DNA from: Micrococcales bacterium
GTDB lineage: Bacteria > Actinomycetota > Actinomycetes > S36-B12 > UBA10799
Reading direction: 5' to 3'
Length of the DNA: 64,000 nt
Assembly: GCA_016719135.1 (NCBI GenBank)
Contig: JADKAV010000008.1
Span: 72,464 to 136,463 of the forward strand
Under the pieces are notes generated by a model that saw nothing but the letters and a program-made list of their open reading frames with translations, had not been told where the DNA came from and made no database searches. Shown one piece after another: positions 53,620 through 62,062 of this stretch (position 1 is the stretch's first letter; each line of letters starts with the position of its first letter). Position numbers and translations under genes: made by a program.

Positions 53620-54749
53620 CCCACGCTTATGCCGCGCACGGAACCGCATCCAGGCCCGTGCGCCGGCTCGGGGCGGCATCGCCGGGCGGGCTGGCCCTGC
53701 CCGACGCGAGTCCCACGCCGTCGCACATGTACGCCCCGCGCGGGGTGTGGACCGACGGACAGCGCATCGTGGTGGCTGATTCCGGCAACCACCGGGTGAT
53801 GATCTGGCACACGTTTCCCGACGTCGACGGGGCACCGGCCGACGTGGTGCTGGGTCAGCCGGACTTCACCAGCGAGGGACCTGCCGCCGGTAGCGCAGAC
53901 ACCCGGCGCGGTCTGTATCTACCCACCGGCGTTGCGGTCGTTGACGGTGACCTCGTTGTCGCGGATGCCTGGCACCACCGCCTGCTGGTGTTCGACGGCA
54001 TCCCGGACGCAACCTTCGCGGAACCCGTGAGTGTCATCGGGCAGGTGGACTTCGACTCCGTGCAGCCCAACCGGGGCGGGGAACCGGAGTTGACGAGCCT
54101 GTACTGGCCGTTCGGTTTCGCTCTGGTCGCTGGGGTCTTCTGGGTGGCGGACACCGGGAACCGCAGGGTGCTGGGGTGGCGAGGTGGGCTGCCGCGCAAT
54201 GGCGAACCCGCCGACGTCCTGCTGGGTCAGTCGGATGCCACCGCCCGCGAGGACAACAGCGGTGAGCTCGGTGACAGCACTTTCCGCTGGCCGCATGCGA
54301 TCGCCGGCGACGAGGACACCCTGTTCATCGCAGATGCCGGCAATCACCGGGTGCTCGGATTCAGCCCGCCACCGAGCGGCGCCGACCAGCCCGCCGCTGT
54401 GGTGCTGGGTCAGTCGAGCGGTGAGGTGGCCGATGAGTTCAAGAACCGGCCGCAGGGCGCGCACCGGCTGCGTTTCCCCTACGCGGTGGTCAGCGACGAT
54501 CGACGCCTGATCGTGGCAGACACCTCCAACAACCGGGTACTCGTCTGGCACGACCTTCCTCGGACAGGAGCAGGTGTGCCCGCCGACACGGTTCTGGCAC
54601 AACCCGACCTCGACGCGAACGGCGAGAACCGTTGGGATGAGGTCGCAGACGATTCGATGTGTTGGCCCTACGGCTTGAGCTTGGCAGGTGACACCTTGGC
54701 GATCGCCGATTCGGGCAACAACCGGGTCGTGGTGTGGACGGTCGACTGA
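53616..54749 (+). CDS. NHL-repeat six-bladed propeller of the hydrogenase operon
   Basis: 377 aa without a signal peptide. Six NHL repeats with the core VADSGNHRVMIW, VADAWHHRLLVF, VADTGNRRVLGW, IADAGNHRVLGF, VADTSNNRVLVW and IADSGNNRVVVW, which close one propeller. Linkers repeat PADVVLGQPDF-type text. NHL proteins are found in mycobacterial group 2a clusters; presumably a protein-interaction scaffold. GTG 53616 overlaps the previous stop (GTGA). Confidence 0.9.
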   Translation: MTHAYAAHGTASRPVRRLGAASPGGLALPDASPTPSHMYAPRGVWTDGQRIVVADSGNHRVMIWHTFPDVDGAPADVVLGQPDFTSEGPAAGSADTRRGLYLPTGVAVVDGDLVVADAWHHRLLVFDGIPDATFAEPVSVIGQVDFDSVQPNRGGEPELTSLYWPFGFALVAGVFWVADTGNRRVLGWRGGLPRNGEPADVLLGQSDATAREDNSGELGDSTFRWPHAIAGDEDTLFIADAGNHRVLGFSPPPSGADQPAAVVLGQSSGEVADEFKNRPQGAHRLRFPYAVVSDDRRLIVADTSNNRVLVWHDLPRTGAGVPADTVLAQPDLDANGENRWDEVADDSMCWPYGLSLAGDTLAIADSGNNRVVVWTVD

Positions 54750-56968
54750 TGGTTGCGATCCGTCGCGCAGTGAGGGTTACCGGGGTCGTGCAGGGGGTTG
54801 GATTCCGCCCATACGTCTACGCGTTGGCCCGCGAACTGGGCCTCTCCGGGCACGTGGGCAATGACGTGCACGGCGTGTTCATCGAAGTGCAGGGTGATGG
54901 AGTCGAGGAGTTCCTTGCCAGGCTGCCCGCCGACGCCCCACCGCTGTCGGTGATCGAGGACATCACCGTCGCCGAGGTGGAACCGCAGGTCGAGTCAGGA
55001 TTCCGGATCGTGGAGAGCGCCGGCTCGCAGTCCGGCGAGGTCACTTCGATCCCGCCGGACACCGCGGTCTGCGAGGACTGTTTGCGGGAACTGCGCGACC
55101 CCGACGACCGTCGGTTCGGCTACCCGTTCATCGCGTGCACGAACTGCGGTCCGCGGTACACGATGGTGACCGGGCTGCCCTACGACCGCGCCAACACATC
55201 GATGGCCGACTTCCCGCTGTGCGCGGCGTGCGAAGCCGAGTACACCGATCCAGGCAGTCGCCGGTACCACGCGCAGCCCACCGCCTGCTGGGAGTGCGGT
55301 CCGCAGTTGTCGATGCCCGTTGCGGCTGTTGTCGCTGCGCTGAACCAGGGCCAGATCGTGGCGATCAAGGGCATCGGCGGGTATCACCTGGCGTGCGACG
55401 GTCTTGATTCCGAGGCCGTCGATCGGCTGAGGCGGCGCAAGCAGCGTGGGGACAAACCCTTCGCCGTCATGGTCGCCGACGTGTCTGCGGCCGAACGGAT
55501 CGCAGTGCTCGACAGCGCTTCTCAAGAGTTGCTGGCCAGTCCGGCGCGCCCCGTGTTGTTGCTGCCTTCGCGCGACGCCGGTCTTCAGGGGCACGTGGCT
55601 CCCGGCAATTCGTTCATCGGGGTGATGCTCGCCTACACGCCCTTGCACCATCTGCTCTTCGACGCCGGCGCCCCTGCCGTCCTGGTGATGACCAGCGGCA
55701 ATGTGTCCGATGAGCCCATCTGTATCGACGTGCAGGAGTCGCAGATGCGGTTGGGGGCGATCGCCGATGTTTTCTGCCACCACGACCGGGTGATCCAGGT
55801 GGCGTGTGACGACTCGGTCTTCCGGGTCATCGGCGAGGTCCCGCAACCCGTGCGCAGGAGTCGTGGGTACACCCCTTCGCCGATTTCTCTACCGCGGTCG
55901 TGTCCGCCGATGATCGCAGTCGGTGGGGAGATCAAGGCCACCGCCGCGGTCGCATCCGGTCGCCGAGCCTGGCTCACCGGGCACATCGGCGATGTGGAGA
56001 ACCTCGAGACCCTGCAGATGCTGGAACGTTCGGTGGGGGTTTTGGCCGACCTGGAACGTGTCATGCCCGAGGCAGTGGTCAGTGACGCCCATCCCGGCTA
56101 CATGTCCCGCACATGGGCCGCGCGCTACGCGACCGACAACGGCATCGATCACATCGAGATTCAGCACCACCACGCCCACCTCGCGTCACTCATGGCCGAA
56201 CACGGTGTCGATGAACCCGTCCTCGGGATGGTGTTCGACGGCACCGGCTACGGCGTGGACGGCACCATCTGGGGAGGGGAGATCCTGCTCGGCGGGTACG
56301 ACGGTGTGCAGCGGGTGGGGCATCTGAAACCGGTGAGCTTGCCCGGCGGGGATGCGGCGGTGCGCTTCCCGAGCCGGGTGGCGTTGGCGCATCTGTTCGC
56401 TGCAGGTGTCGACCCGAACGGCACTGCCGCCGCACAGTCCACCGATCTGCGCCTGGTCCAGCAGATGCTGCGGACCGGTTCGCACTGCACGCCGACCACC
56501 AGCATGGGTCGTCTGTTCGACGCGGTGGCCTCGCTGTTGGACGTCCGGCAGGCCGTGGACTACGAGGCGCAGGCTGCCATCGAACTCGAAGCGCTGGCTG
56601 TCGGGGCCGCGGACCCTTGGACGGCTCAGGTCGAGTGGGATGGTGACGACCTTGTGATTGACCCTGCCGGATGGATTCGGGCCGCGGTGGACTCCCATCG
56701 GCGGCTTGTCCCCGTGGCTTGGGCGGCGCGCGCCTTCCATGCAGGTGTGGCGCAGGCCGTCGTGGTCGCTGCTTGTGCCGTGCGCGACCGCGAGGGCGTC
56801 GGTACGGTCGGGCTGACCGGCGGGGTATTCGCCAACGCCGTGCTCACTAGGGATTGTGTGGCGGGGTTGACGGCAGCGGGATTCAAGGTCTTGGTGCATC
56901 GCATCGTGCCTCCCAACGACGGCGGGCTGGCACTGGGTCAGGTGATGGTTGCCGGGGCGGGGTCCTGA
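54749..56968 (+). CDS. hypF: Carbamoyltransferase HypF
   Basis: 739 aa. Converts carbamoyl phosphate to carbamoyl-adenylate and loads it on HypE for cyanide-ligand synthesis. Domains in order: acylphosphatase (GVVQGVGFRPYVYALARELG), two zinc fingers (CEDC...CTNCG and CAAC...CWECG), YrdC-like (GDKPFAVMVAD, VLVMTSGNVSDEPI) and Kae1-like nucleotide domain (HHHAHLASLMAEH, FDGTGYGVDGTIWGGE). ATG 54749 overlaps the NHL stop. A 142-base gap with repeat copy C separates it from hypC. Confidence 0.96.
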   Translation: MVAIRRAVRVTGVVQGVGFRPYVYALARELGLSGHVGNDVHGVFIEVQGDGVEEFLARLPADAPPLSVIEDITVAEVEPQVESGFRIVESAGSQSGEVTSIPPDTAVCEDCLRELRDPDDRRFGYPFIACTNCGPRYTMVTGLPYDRANTSMADFPLCAACEAEYTDPGSRRYHAQPTACWECGPQLSMPVAAVVAALNQGQIVAIKGIGGYHLACDGLDSEAVDRLRRRKQRGDKPFAVMVADVSAAERIAVLDSASQELLASPARPVLLLPSRDAGLQGHVAPGNSFIGVMLAYTPLHHLLFDAGAPAVLVMTSGNVSDEPICIDVQESQMRLGAIADVFCHHDRVIQVACDDSVFRVIGEVPQPVRRSRGYTPSPISLPRSCPPMIAVGGEIKATAAVASGRRAWLTGHIGDVENLETLQMLERSVGVLADLERVMPEAVVSDAHPGYMSRTWAARYATDNGIDHIEIQHHHAHLASLMAEHGVDEPVLGMVFDGTGYGVDGTIWGGEILLGGYDGVQRVGHLKPVSLPGGDAAVRFPSRVALAHLFAAGVDPNGTAAAQSTDLRLVQQMLRTGSHCTPTTSMGRLFDAVASLLDVRQAVDYEAQAAIELEALAVGAADPWTAQVEWDGDDLVIDPAGWIRAAVDSHRRLVPVAWAARAFHAGVAQAVVVAACAVRDREGVGTVGLTGGVFANAVLTRDCVAGLTAAGFKVLVHRIVPPNDGGLALGQVMVAGAGS

Positions 56969-56984
56969 CGCCGGTTTGCCCGCG

Positions 56985-57041
56985 GGTGTCTCACGGATGT
57001 ACCGATGTCCAACGCGTGTACATAACTCTCACGGCTGTGGC
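56985..57041. repeat. 19-bp repeat array, copy C (half element, 3 units)
   Basis: Three contiguous 19-bp units at 56985, 57004 and 57023: GGTGTCTCACGGATGTACC, GATGTCCAACGCGTGTACA and a third beginning TAACTCTCACGG. They match the right arm of copies A and B; the left arm is missing. It occupies the only sizeable gap in the hyp part of the operon. Confidence 0.8.
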
Positions 57042-57110
57042 CGGTATCTGACCCCAACTGCACCCGCTTTGAGGGGGGACGCGGCGGGAATCAGGGGTAG
57101 GGTGATCGAC

Positions 57111-57371
57111 ATGTGTCTAGGCGTTCCAGGCAAAATTGAGAAGACGTGGGATGCCGAAGGCACCCGCATGGCGACGGTGGACTTCGGTGGTGTGCGCAAG
57201 GAGGTCTGCCTCGCGTACGTGCCGGATGTGCAGGTCGGCGACTACACGATCGTGCACGTCGGTTTCGCGTTGACAAAGCTCGACGAGGCCTCAGCACTCG
57301 AGACGCTCGAGTTGTTCAAGAGCGTCGGACTGCTCGACGAGGAACTCGGCATCAAGGTGGACCCGCTGTGA
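57111..57371 (+). CDS. hypC: Hydrogenase assembly chaperone HypC
   Basis: 86 aa. The mature N-terminus MCLGVPGKI carries the essential Cys2 that binds the Fe(CN)2CO unit with HypD and hands it to the large-subunit precursor. ATG 57111 gives the exact family start. It overlaps hypD (GTGA). Confidence 0.95.
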   Translation: MCLGVPGKIEKTWDAEGTRMATVDFGGVRKEVCLAYVPDVQVGDYTIVHVGFALTKLDEASALETLELFKSVGLLDEELGIKVDPL

Positions 57372-58465
57372 AGTATCTCGACGAGTTCGGTGACGCGGAA
57401 CTGGCCAAGCGACTGCTCGATGACATCGCCGAGTCCACCACCCAGAACTGGGCGCTGATGGAGGTGTGTGGCGGCCAGACCCACACGATCATCCGCAACG
57501 GCATCGATCAGTTGCTGCCCGACCAGATCGAATTGATCCACGGACCGGGCTGTCCGGTGTGCGTGACCCCGCTGGAGACCATCGACCGAGCCCTGGCGAT
57601 TGCCGCCCGCCCGGATGTCATCTTCTGCTCCTTCGGCGACATGATCCGGGTTCCGGGATCCAGCGACGACTTGTTCCGGATCAAGAGTCGCGGGGGAGAC
57701 ATCCGGATCGTCTACTCGCCGCTGGACGCGGTCAAGATCGCCCAGGAGAATCCCGACAAGCAGGTCGTCTTCTTCGGCGTGGGCTTCGAGACCACCGCAC
57801 CGGCCAACGCGATGACCGTGAAACTCGCGAAGCAACAGGGCATCGACAACTTCTCGCTGCTGGTCTCGCACGTACTGGTGCCGCCGGCGATCCGGGCGAT
57901 CATGGACTCGCCGGGCTCCCGTGTGCAGGGCTTCCTCGCGGCCGGTCACGTCTGCACCGTGATGGGCCTGTCGGAGTACGAACCGCTGGTGGAGCAGTAC
58001 CAAGTCCCGATCGTGGCAACCGGATTCGAGCCCCTGGACGTCCTGGAGGGAATCCGCCGGGTGGTCCTGCAACTGGAACAGGGCAGGGCTGAATTGGACA
58101 ACGCCTACCCGCGCGCCGTGCAACCGCAGGGCAACCCAGTCGCACAGGCGGTGGTGGGCGAGGTGTTCGAGACCTGCGACCGGCAGTGGCGGGGGATCGG
58201 GATGATTCCGCAGTCGGGCTGGCGGCTCAACGCCGACTACGCGGACTACGACGCCGAGAAGCGCTTCGAGGTGCTTGGCATCACCACCGTCGAGTCGCCG
58301 TTGTGCCGCTCGGGCGAGGTACTGCAAGGACTGATCAAACCCAACGAGTGCTCGGCGTTCGGCAAGGAATGTACTCCCCGTTCACCCTTGGGCGCCCCGA
58401 TGGTCTCCAGCGAGGGGGCGTGCGCGGCGTACTACCAGTTCCGTCGGCTTGAGGTCAGCGCGTGA
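57368..58465 (+). CDS. hypD: Hydrogenase formation protein HypD
   Basis: 365 aa [4Fe-4S] scaffold on which Fe(CN)2CO is assembled. Conserved EVCGGQTHTIIRNGI (active Cys), IHGPGCPVCVTP, GVGFETTAP, and the C-terminal cluster cysteines around PLCRSGEVLQG, ECSAFGKECTP and EGACAAYY. GTG 57368 overlaps the hypC stop; its own stop overlaps hypE. Confidence 0.96.
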   Translation: MKYLDEFGDAELAKRLLDDIAESTTQNWALMEVCGGQTHTIIRNGIDQLLPDQIELIHGPGCPVCVTPLETIDRALAIAARPDVIFCSFGDMIRVPGSSDDLFRIKSRGGDIRIVYSPLDAVKIAQENPDKQVVFFGVGFETTAPANAMTVKLAKQQGIDNFSLLVSHVLVPPAIRAIMDSPGSRVQGFLAAGHVCTVMGLSEYEPLVEQYQVPIVATGFEPLDVLEGIRRVVLQLEQGRAELDNAYPRAVQPQGNPVAQAVVGEVFETCDRQWRGIGMIPQSGWRLNADYADYDAEKRFEVLGITTVESPLCRSGEVLQGLIKPNECSAFGKECTPRSPLGAPMVSSEGACAAYYQFRRLEVSA

Positions 58466-59532
58466 CCGAGCGTCCGGACCTGGAGAACTGGACCTGCCCA
58501 CTGCCCCTGCGGGACCAGACCTCGATCGTCATGGGGCACGGCGGGGGAGGGCGGTTGTCGGCCGAACTGATCTCCGCGCTGTTCGTCCCGTCGTTCAGCG
58601 GTACCGAATTGGCCGGAGTGCTGCAGCAACTCGGTGACTCCGCAGTGCTCGACATGGCCGGGATGAAGCTGGCGTTCAGCACCGACTCCTACGTCGTGCG
58701 GCCGCGCTTCTTCCCCGGCGGCAATGTCGGGGATCTGGCGATCAATGGGACGGTCAACGACCTCGCTGTCAGCGGCGCCACACCCTTGGCGCTCTCGGTA
58801 GGGCTGATCCTCGAAGAGGGCATGCCGTTGGACGAACTCGGAGTCATCGCCGAGACGATGGGCGCGGCCGCACGCACCGCCGGGGTGTCGATCGTGACCG
58901 GTGACACGAAGGTGGTGGACTCGGGTAGCGGCGATGGTGTGTACATCAACACCGCAGGCATCGGGTTGGTCCGCCCCGGTTTGGAACTGGGCCCGCAGCA
59001 AGTCCGCCCCGGCGACAAGATCCTCGTCTCAGGTCCGATCGCCGCGCACGGCATCGCGGTGCTCAGTGTGCGTGACGGACTCGAGTTCGGGTCGGACATC
59101 GTGACCGACAGCCAGCCGCTCAACGGGGTCATCGCAGCGCTGCTCGACTCGGGCGCCGAGGTGTCCATGATGCGTGACCCCACGCGCGGTGGGGTTGCGG
59201 CGACGCTGAACGAGATCGCTGACGCGGCCGGTGTCGGGGTGCAGATCGTTGAATCCTCAGTGCCCGTGGCCGACGACGTGCGGGCGGCCTGCGCGTTTCT
59301 GGGCTTGGATCCGCTACTTGTCGCCAACGAGGGCCGGGTCGTTGTGTTTGTGCGGGCCGAAGATGCCGACCGGGCGCTGGAGACGATGCGCGCACATCCT
59401 GCCGGAGAACAGTCCGTGCTCATCGGAGAGGTCGTCGCCGATCACCCCGGAGTCGTCGTTGCGAAGACTGGCATCGGAGGCTCCCGCGTGGTGGATCTAC
59501 CGCTGGCCGAGCAACTGCCGCGCATCTGCTGA
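58462..59532 (+). CDS. hypE: Hydrogenase expression/formation protein HypE
   Basis: 356 aa PurM-like ATPase that dehydrates the HypF-made carbamoyl group to a thiocyanate on its C-terminal Cys. Motifs: IVMGHGGGGRLSAELI, GMKLAFSTDSYVV, GDLAINGTVNDLAVSGA, MRDPTRGGVAATLNE and the terminal PRIC with the acceptor Cys last. GTG 58462 overlaps hypD. Last gene of the hydrogenase operon; the next gene is convergent 16 bases away. Confidence 0.96.
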   Translation: MTERPDLENWTCPLPLRDQTSIVMGHGGGGRLSAELISALFVPSFSGTELAGVLQQLGDSAVLDMAGMKLAFSTDSYVVRPRFFPGGNVGDLAINGTVNDLAVSGATPLALSVGLILEEGMPLDELGVIAETMGAAARTAGVSIVTGDTKVVDSGSGDGVYINTAGIGLVRPGLELGPQQVRPGDKILVSGPIAAHGIAVLSVRDGLEFGSDIVTDSQPLNGVIAALLDSGAEVSMMRDPTRGGVAATLNEIADAAGVGVQIVESSVPVADDVRAACAFLGLDPLLVANEGRVVVFVRAEDADRALETMRAHPAGEQSVLIGEVVADHPGVVVAKTGIGGSRVVDLPLAEQLPRIC

Positions 59533-59548
59533 CGTCCGCCCCCGGCAC

Positions 59549-60319
59549 TCAAGGAAGCCACGCGACCCTTCCCGCCAACACCGCGTACCCGATGAATGCC
59601 ACGCTGTCGATCAGGGCATGCGCGATGATCATCGGCATCACGCGGCCCCATCGTTTGAACAGCCATCCGAAGAGCAGGCCCATCACGACGTTGCCGATGA
59701 ACCCGCCGAAGCCTTGATACAGGTGGTACGAACCGCGGATCAGTGCGCTGGTCCAGATGGCGCCGGGCCAGCCCCACCCGATCTGGCGCAATCGATGTAG
59801 CACGAAGCCCAGGACCACGACCTCCTCGACGACCGCGTTCTCCAAAGCCCCGAGCACAAGGATCGGCGTACGCCACCACTGGTCGGGCAGGCCCTGCGCC
59901 GAAACGCTCAGGTTGATGCCGGCGCGGTACGCGATCAGATACCAGGCCAGGCCCGTCAGCCCCACGAGTGCGGCGAGCGCGGCCCCGCGACGCGTGTCTT
60001 TGCCGGGTTGCTGGGCGTCCACGCCGAGGGTTCCCAGGCTTTCCCCGGAGCGACGCAGCAGATAGGCGACGAGCCCGACGATGACCAATGCGAAACCGAT
60101 GCGCAGCAGTTGCAAGGTCAGGTCGAGGCCGGGCCTGGCGGACTGCGAGGCGTTGAGGGTCGCGGTCTGCTCGGCGAGCGGGACGCCGCTGGTCAGGTCG
60201 GCGAGCAGGTTGACGATCGCGTAGACCCCGGAGCGGCCCAAGGACAGGCCGAGCACCAGCAGAATCTCAGCGATGAGGTAGCCGCGGGACAGCACTGGTG
60301 CAGGGCTCCCGCGTTCCAT
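59549..60319 (-). CDS. CPBP family intramembrane metalloprotease
   Basis: 256 aa polytopic protein of the CPBP/CAAX-prenyl-protease-like (Abi) family. Motif 1 is ENAVVEEVVVLGF (paired Glu), motif 2 GSYHLYQGFGGFIGN (His), and motif 3 MIIAHALIDSVAF (His and Asp), so the metal site seems complete. Target unknown. Start ATG 60319 lies just outside a perfect 21-bp hairpin. Confidence 0.86.
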   Translation of the reverse strand: MERGSPAPVLSRGYLIAEILLVLGLSLGRSGVYAIVNLLADLTSGVPLAEQTATLNASQSARPGLDLTLQLLRIGFALVIVGLVAYLLRRSGESLGTLGVDAQQPGKDTRRGAALAALVGLTGLAWYLIAYRAGINLSVSAQGLPDQWWRTPILVLGALENAVVEEVVVLGFVLHRLRQIGWGWPGAIWTSALIRGSYHLYQGFGGFIGNVVMGLLFGWLFKRWGRVMPMIIAHALIDSVAFIGYAVLAGRVAWLP

Positions 60320-60369
60320 GAGGTCAGGCTAAGTGACACTACCACTATCAAGGGCGGTGGTCCGAATCG

Positions 60370-60427
60370 TGAGGGCGACGTTGTTGGGCAATCCGAGCGT
60401 CAACTCTGCCCAACAACGTCGCCCTCA
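60370..60427. terminator. Perfect 21-bp hairpin downstream of hsp20
   Basis: Arms 60370-60390 and 60407-60427 are exact complements (outer sequence TGAGGGCGACG) with a 16-base loop. It starts 9 bases beyond the hsp20 stop on the minus strand and lies before the CPBP gene, so it probably ends the hsp20 transcript. The length and perfection are unusual for a simple terminator. Confidence 0.7.
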
Positions 60428-60435
60428 ACCTCAGG

Positions 60436-60876
60436 TCACGACGCGATCGACGCCTTCGTCGAGGAGTTCACCTCGATGCGCCGCGGCTTGGCTTTCTCGG
60501 CCAAGGGCAGCGTCACGCACAAAACGCCCTCGGAGTAGTCGGCCCGGATGTTGTCGGTATCCACTGACGTGCCGAGAGTCAGCTGTCGTACGAACTGCCC
60601 CGTCGGGCGCTCGCGCCGCAGCCACTCTACGTCACCCTCCCGTGGTGTTCGGGTCGCGCGGATGGTCAACGTACGACCATCCAGGCTGACGTCGATCGAG
60701 TCGGGGTCCACGCCCGGGAGATCGCAGTGCATGATCCACTGGTCGCCTTCGCGATGGAGGTCGACCGGCATGAGCCGCATCGACTGCGAGAGGTCCATCG
60801 CGGCATCGCTGGCGCTGCTGAGCATGCGCTCGGCAAGGCGGTCGAAGTCGCGGAATGAATTGATGTTGCTGGCCAT
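60436..60876 (-). CDS. Small heat-shock protein Hsp20
   Basis: 146 aa. The alpha-crystallin domain is recognisable (MPVDLHREGDQWIMHCDLPG, VSLDGRTLTIRATR, and the C-terminal YSEGVLCVTLPLAEKAKPR that ends the domain). Holdase chaperone that protects unfolding proteins. ATG 60876 has a perfect AAGGAGGT at 8 bases. A CIRCE element 82 bases upstream puts it under HrcA control. Confidence 0.94.
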   Translation of the reverse strand: MASNINSFRDFDRLAERMLSSASDAAMDLSQSMRLMPVDLHREGDQWIMHCDLPGVDPDSIDVSLDGRTLTIRATRTPREGDVEWLRRERPTGQFVRQLTLGTSVDTDNIRADYSEGVLCVTLPLAEKAKPRRIEVNSSTKASIAS

Positions 60877-60957
60877 TTGTCATTACCTCCTTGTCCGACG
60901 GTTGGGAATCGCAACACGTAGACGAGGCAGCCGCCTGCGTGCAGCGACACATATAGA

Positions 60958-60984
60958 TTAGCAGTCTGGCGGTGAGAGTGCTAA
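60958..60984. promoter_or_regulatory. CIRCE operator of hsp20
   Basis: TTAGCAGTC, 9 bases, GAGTGCTAA: one mismatch to the CIRCE consensus. It is closer to consensus than the operator of hrcA itself. Confidence 0.92.
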
Positions 60985-61010
60985 TGCCTCGGATGAGGAT
61001 GAATGACTGG

Positions 61011-61083
<73 letters not shown>

Positions 61084-61204
61084 ATGGCTTCTAGCGTACC
61101 GAGGGGCTGTTGACGTGCGAGCCGCCGGGGCGCCTAGAACACCATACGTCAGCCCCGCTCAGGCGCCGCACTCAACCGTTCGGTGGACGTCCGCGCACGC
61201 TTGA

Positions 61205-61229
61205 TTGCAGTTTGGCAACGGGCGGGTCA
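61205..61229. repeat. Fragment related to the hemW tandem repeat
   Basis: TTGCAGTTTGGCAAC followed by GGGCGGGTCA resembles the hairpin part of the 164-bp unit (TTGCAGGCTGTTTGGCAACC then AGCGGGTCA at 11205-11233), with a 4-base shortening. The remainder of the 61084-61307 gap shows nothing else. Confidence 0.5.
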
Positions 61230-61307
61230 GCCATTGGTATTCCATGGGTGAGATTGGCTGTGCCCTGGTTATGGTGAGTGCACTTGTACTTATCGAAAGG
61301 GAACCAC

Positions 61308-61874
61308 ATGATCGTCCGTCGTATCACCGCCGGCGCTGCGGGACTGGCTCTGGTTGGCACCGCCTTCGCAGCCGCCCCGGCCATGGCGAAGAGCAACACC
61401 ACCACGCTGAAGCTGGACGCTGGCCTTGTTTCGGCGCTCACCGCTGCGAACGTCGCGCCGTCAGCGGTCAAGCCCGCGAAGCTGAAGGGCACGAGCATCA
61501 GCTTCCCGGCGAAGCTGAAGGGCAAGAACGTCACTCACAAGGGTGCCCTGAAGCTGACCGCAGCTGCCGGATTCGTATCGCTGGAGAACATCTCCATCAA
61601 CTACAAGAACGGCAAGGCCACGGCTTCCGTTGGAAACCCGGTCACCCCGGAGCCGCTTCTGATCAAGAACGTTCTGGTCGTCAAGGGCGGCAAGAACAAG
61701 ATCAAGAAGAAGGGCACGTGGAAGAACGGCAAGGTCACCCTGGCTAAGAGCGTTGACGCTCTCGGCTCGAAGCAGGACCCGGCCAACCTGATCGCGACCG
61801 TGCTCGGTCTGCCGGCGGGTTCTATCCCGACCGGTGCGCCCATCGGCAAGATCAACATCAAGGTGAAGAAGTAG
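61308..61874 (+). CDS. Secreted lysine-rich beta protein, unknown
   Basis: 188 aa. A signal peptide (RRITAGAAGLALVGTAFAAAPAMA, residues about 4-27) is followed by a mature part with alternating strands and many Lys-Gly turns (AKLKGTSISFPAKLKGKNVT, VVKGGKNKIKKKGTWKNGKV). No catalytic motif or cysteine. It is not a family I can name. ATG 61308 has AGGGA at 5 bases, and a strong terminator follows, so it is monocistronic. Confidence 0.82.
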   Translation: MIVRRITAGAAGLALVGTAFAAAPAMAKSNTTTLKLDAGLVSALTAANVAPSAVKPAKLKGTSISFPAKLKGKNVTHKGALKLTAAAGFVSLENISINYKNGKATASVGNPVTPEPLLIKNVLVVKGGKNKIKKKGTWKNGKVTLAKSVDALGSKQDPANLIATVLGLPAGSIPTGAPIGKINIKVKK

Positions 61875-61890
61875 TCTTCGCCTGACTCAA

Positions 61891-61931
61891 GGAAGAGGGG
61901 CGACCGGGATAACCCTGGTCGCCCCTCTTCC
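61891..61931 (+). terminator. Terminator after the secreted protein gene
   Basis: Perfect 15-bp stem (GGAAGAGGGGCGACC and complement) with an 11-base loop, 16 bases after the stop. The next element is a tRNA in the same direction. Confidence 0.87.
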
Positions 61932-61987
61932 ATGTCCGCCGCCCATGGGACGGCGGGGACCATATTGCCGATTAGACTCACCGGCGA

Positions 61988-62061
61988 GGGGCGATAGCTC
62001 AATCGGTTAGAGCGCCGGACTCATAATCCGTTGGTTCCGGGTTCAAGCCCCGGTCGCCCCA
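61988..62061 (+). tRNA. tRNA with CAT anticodon (tRNA-Met most likely; tRNA-Ile2 possible)
   Basis: 74 bases: acceptor GGGGCGA/TCGCCCC, D-arm AGCTCAATCGGTTAGAGC, anticodon loop CTCATAA (CAT at 62022-62024), T-arm CCGGGTTCAAGCCCCGG, discriminator A, no encoded CCA. The loop CTCATAA occurs in both elongator Met and lysidine-modified Ile2 tRNAs; it lacks initiator features such as three GC pairs at the anticodon stem base with a mismatched acceptor end. Confidence 0.93.
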
Positions 62062-62062
62062 C

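Noticed and set aside
56949..57110. Longer HypC starting upstream
   Set aside because: HypC needs the MCLGVPG start with Cys2; the upstream frame covers the 19-bp repeat.
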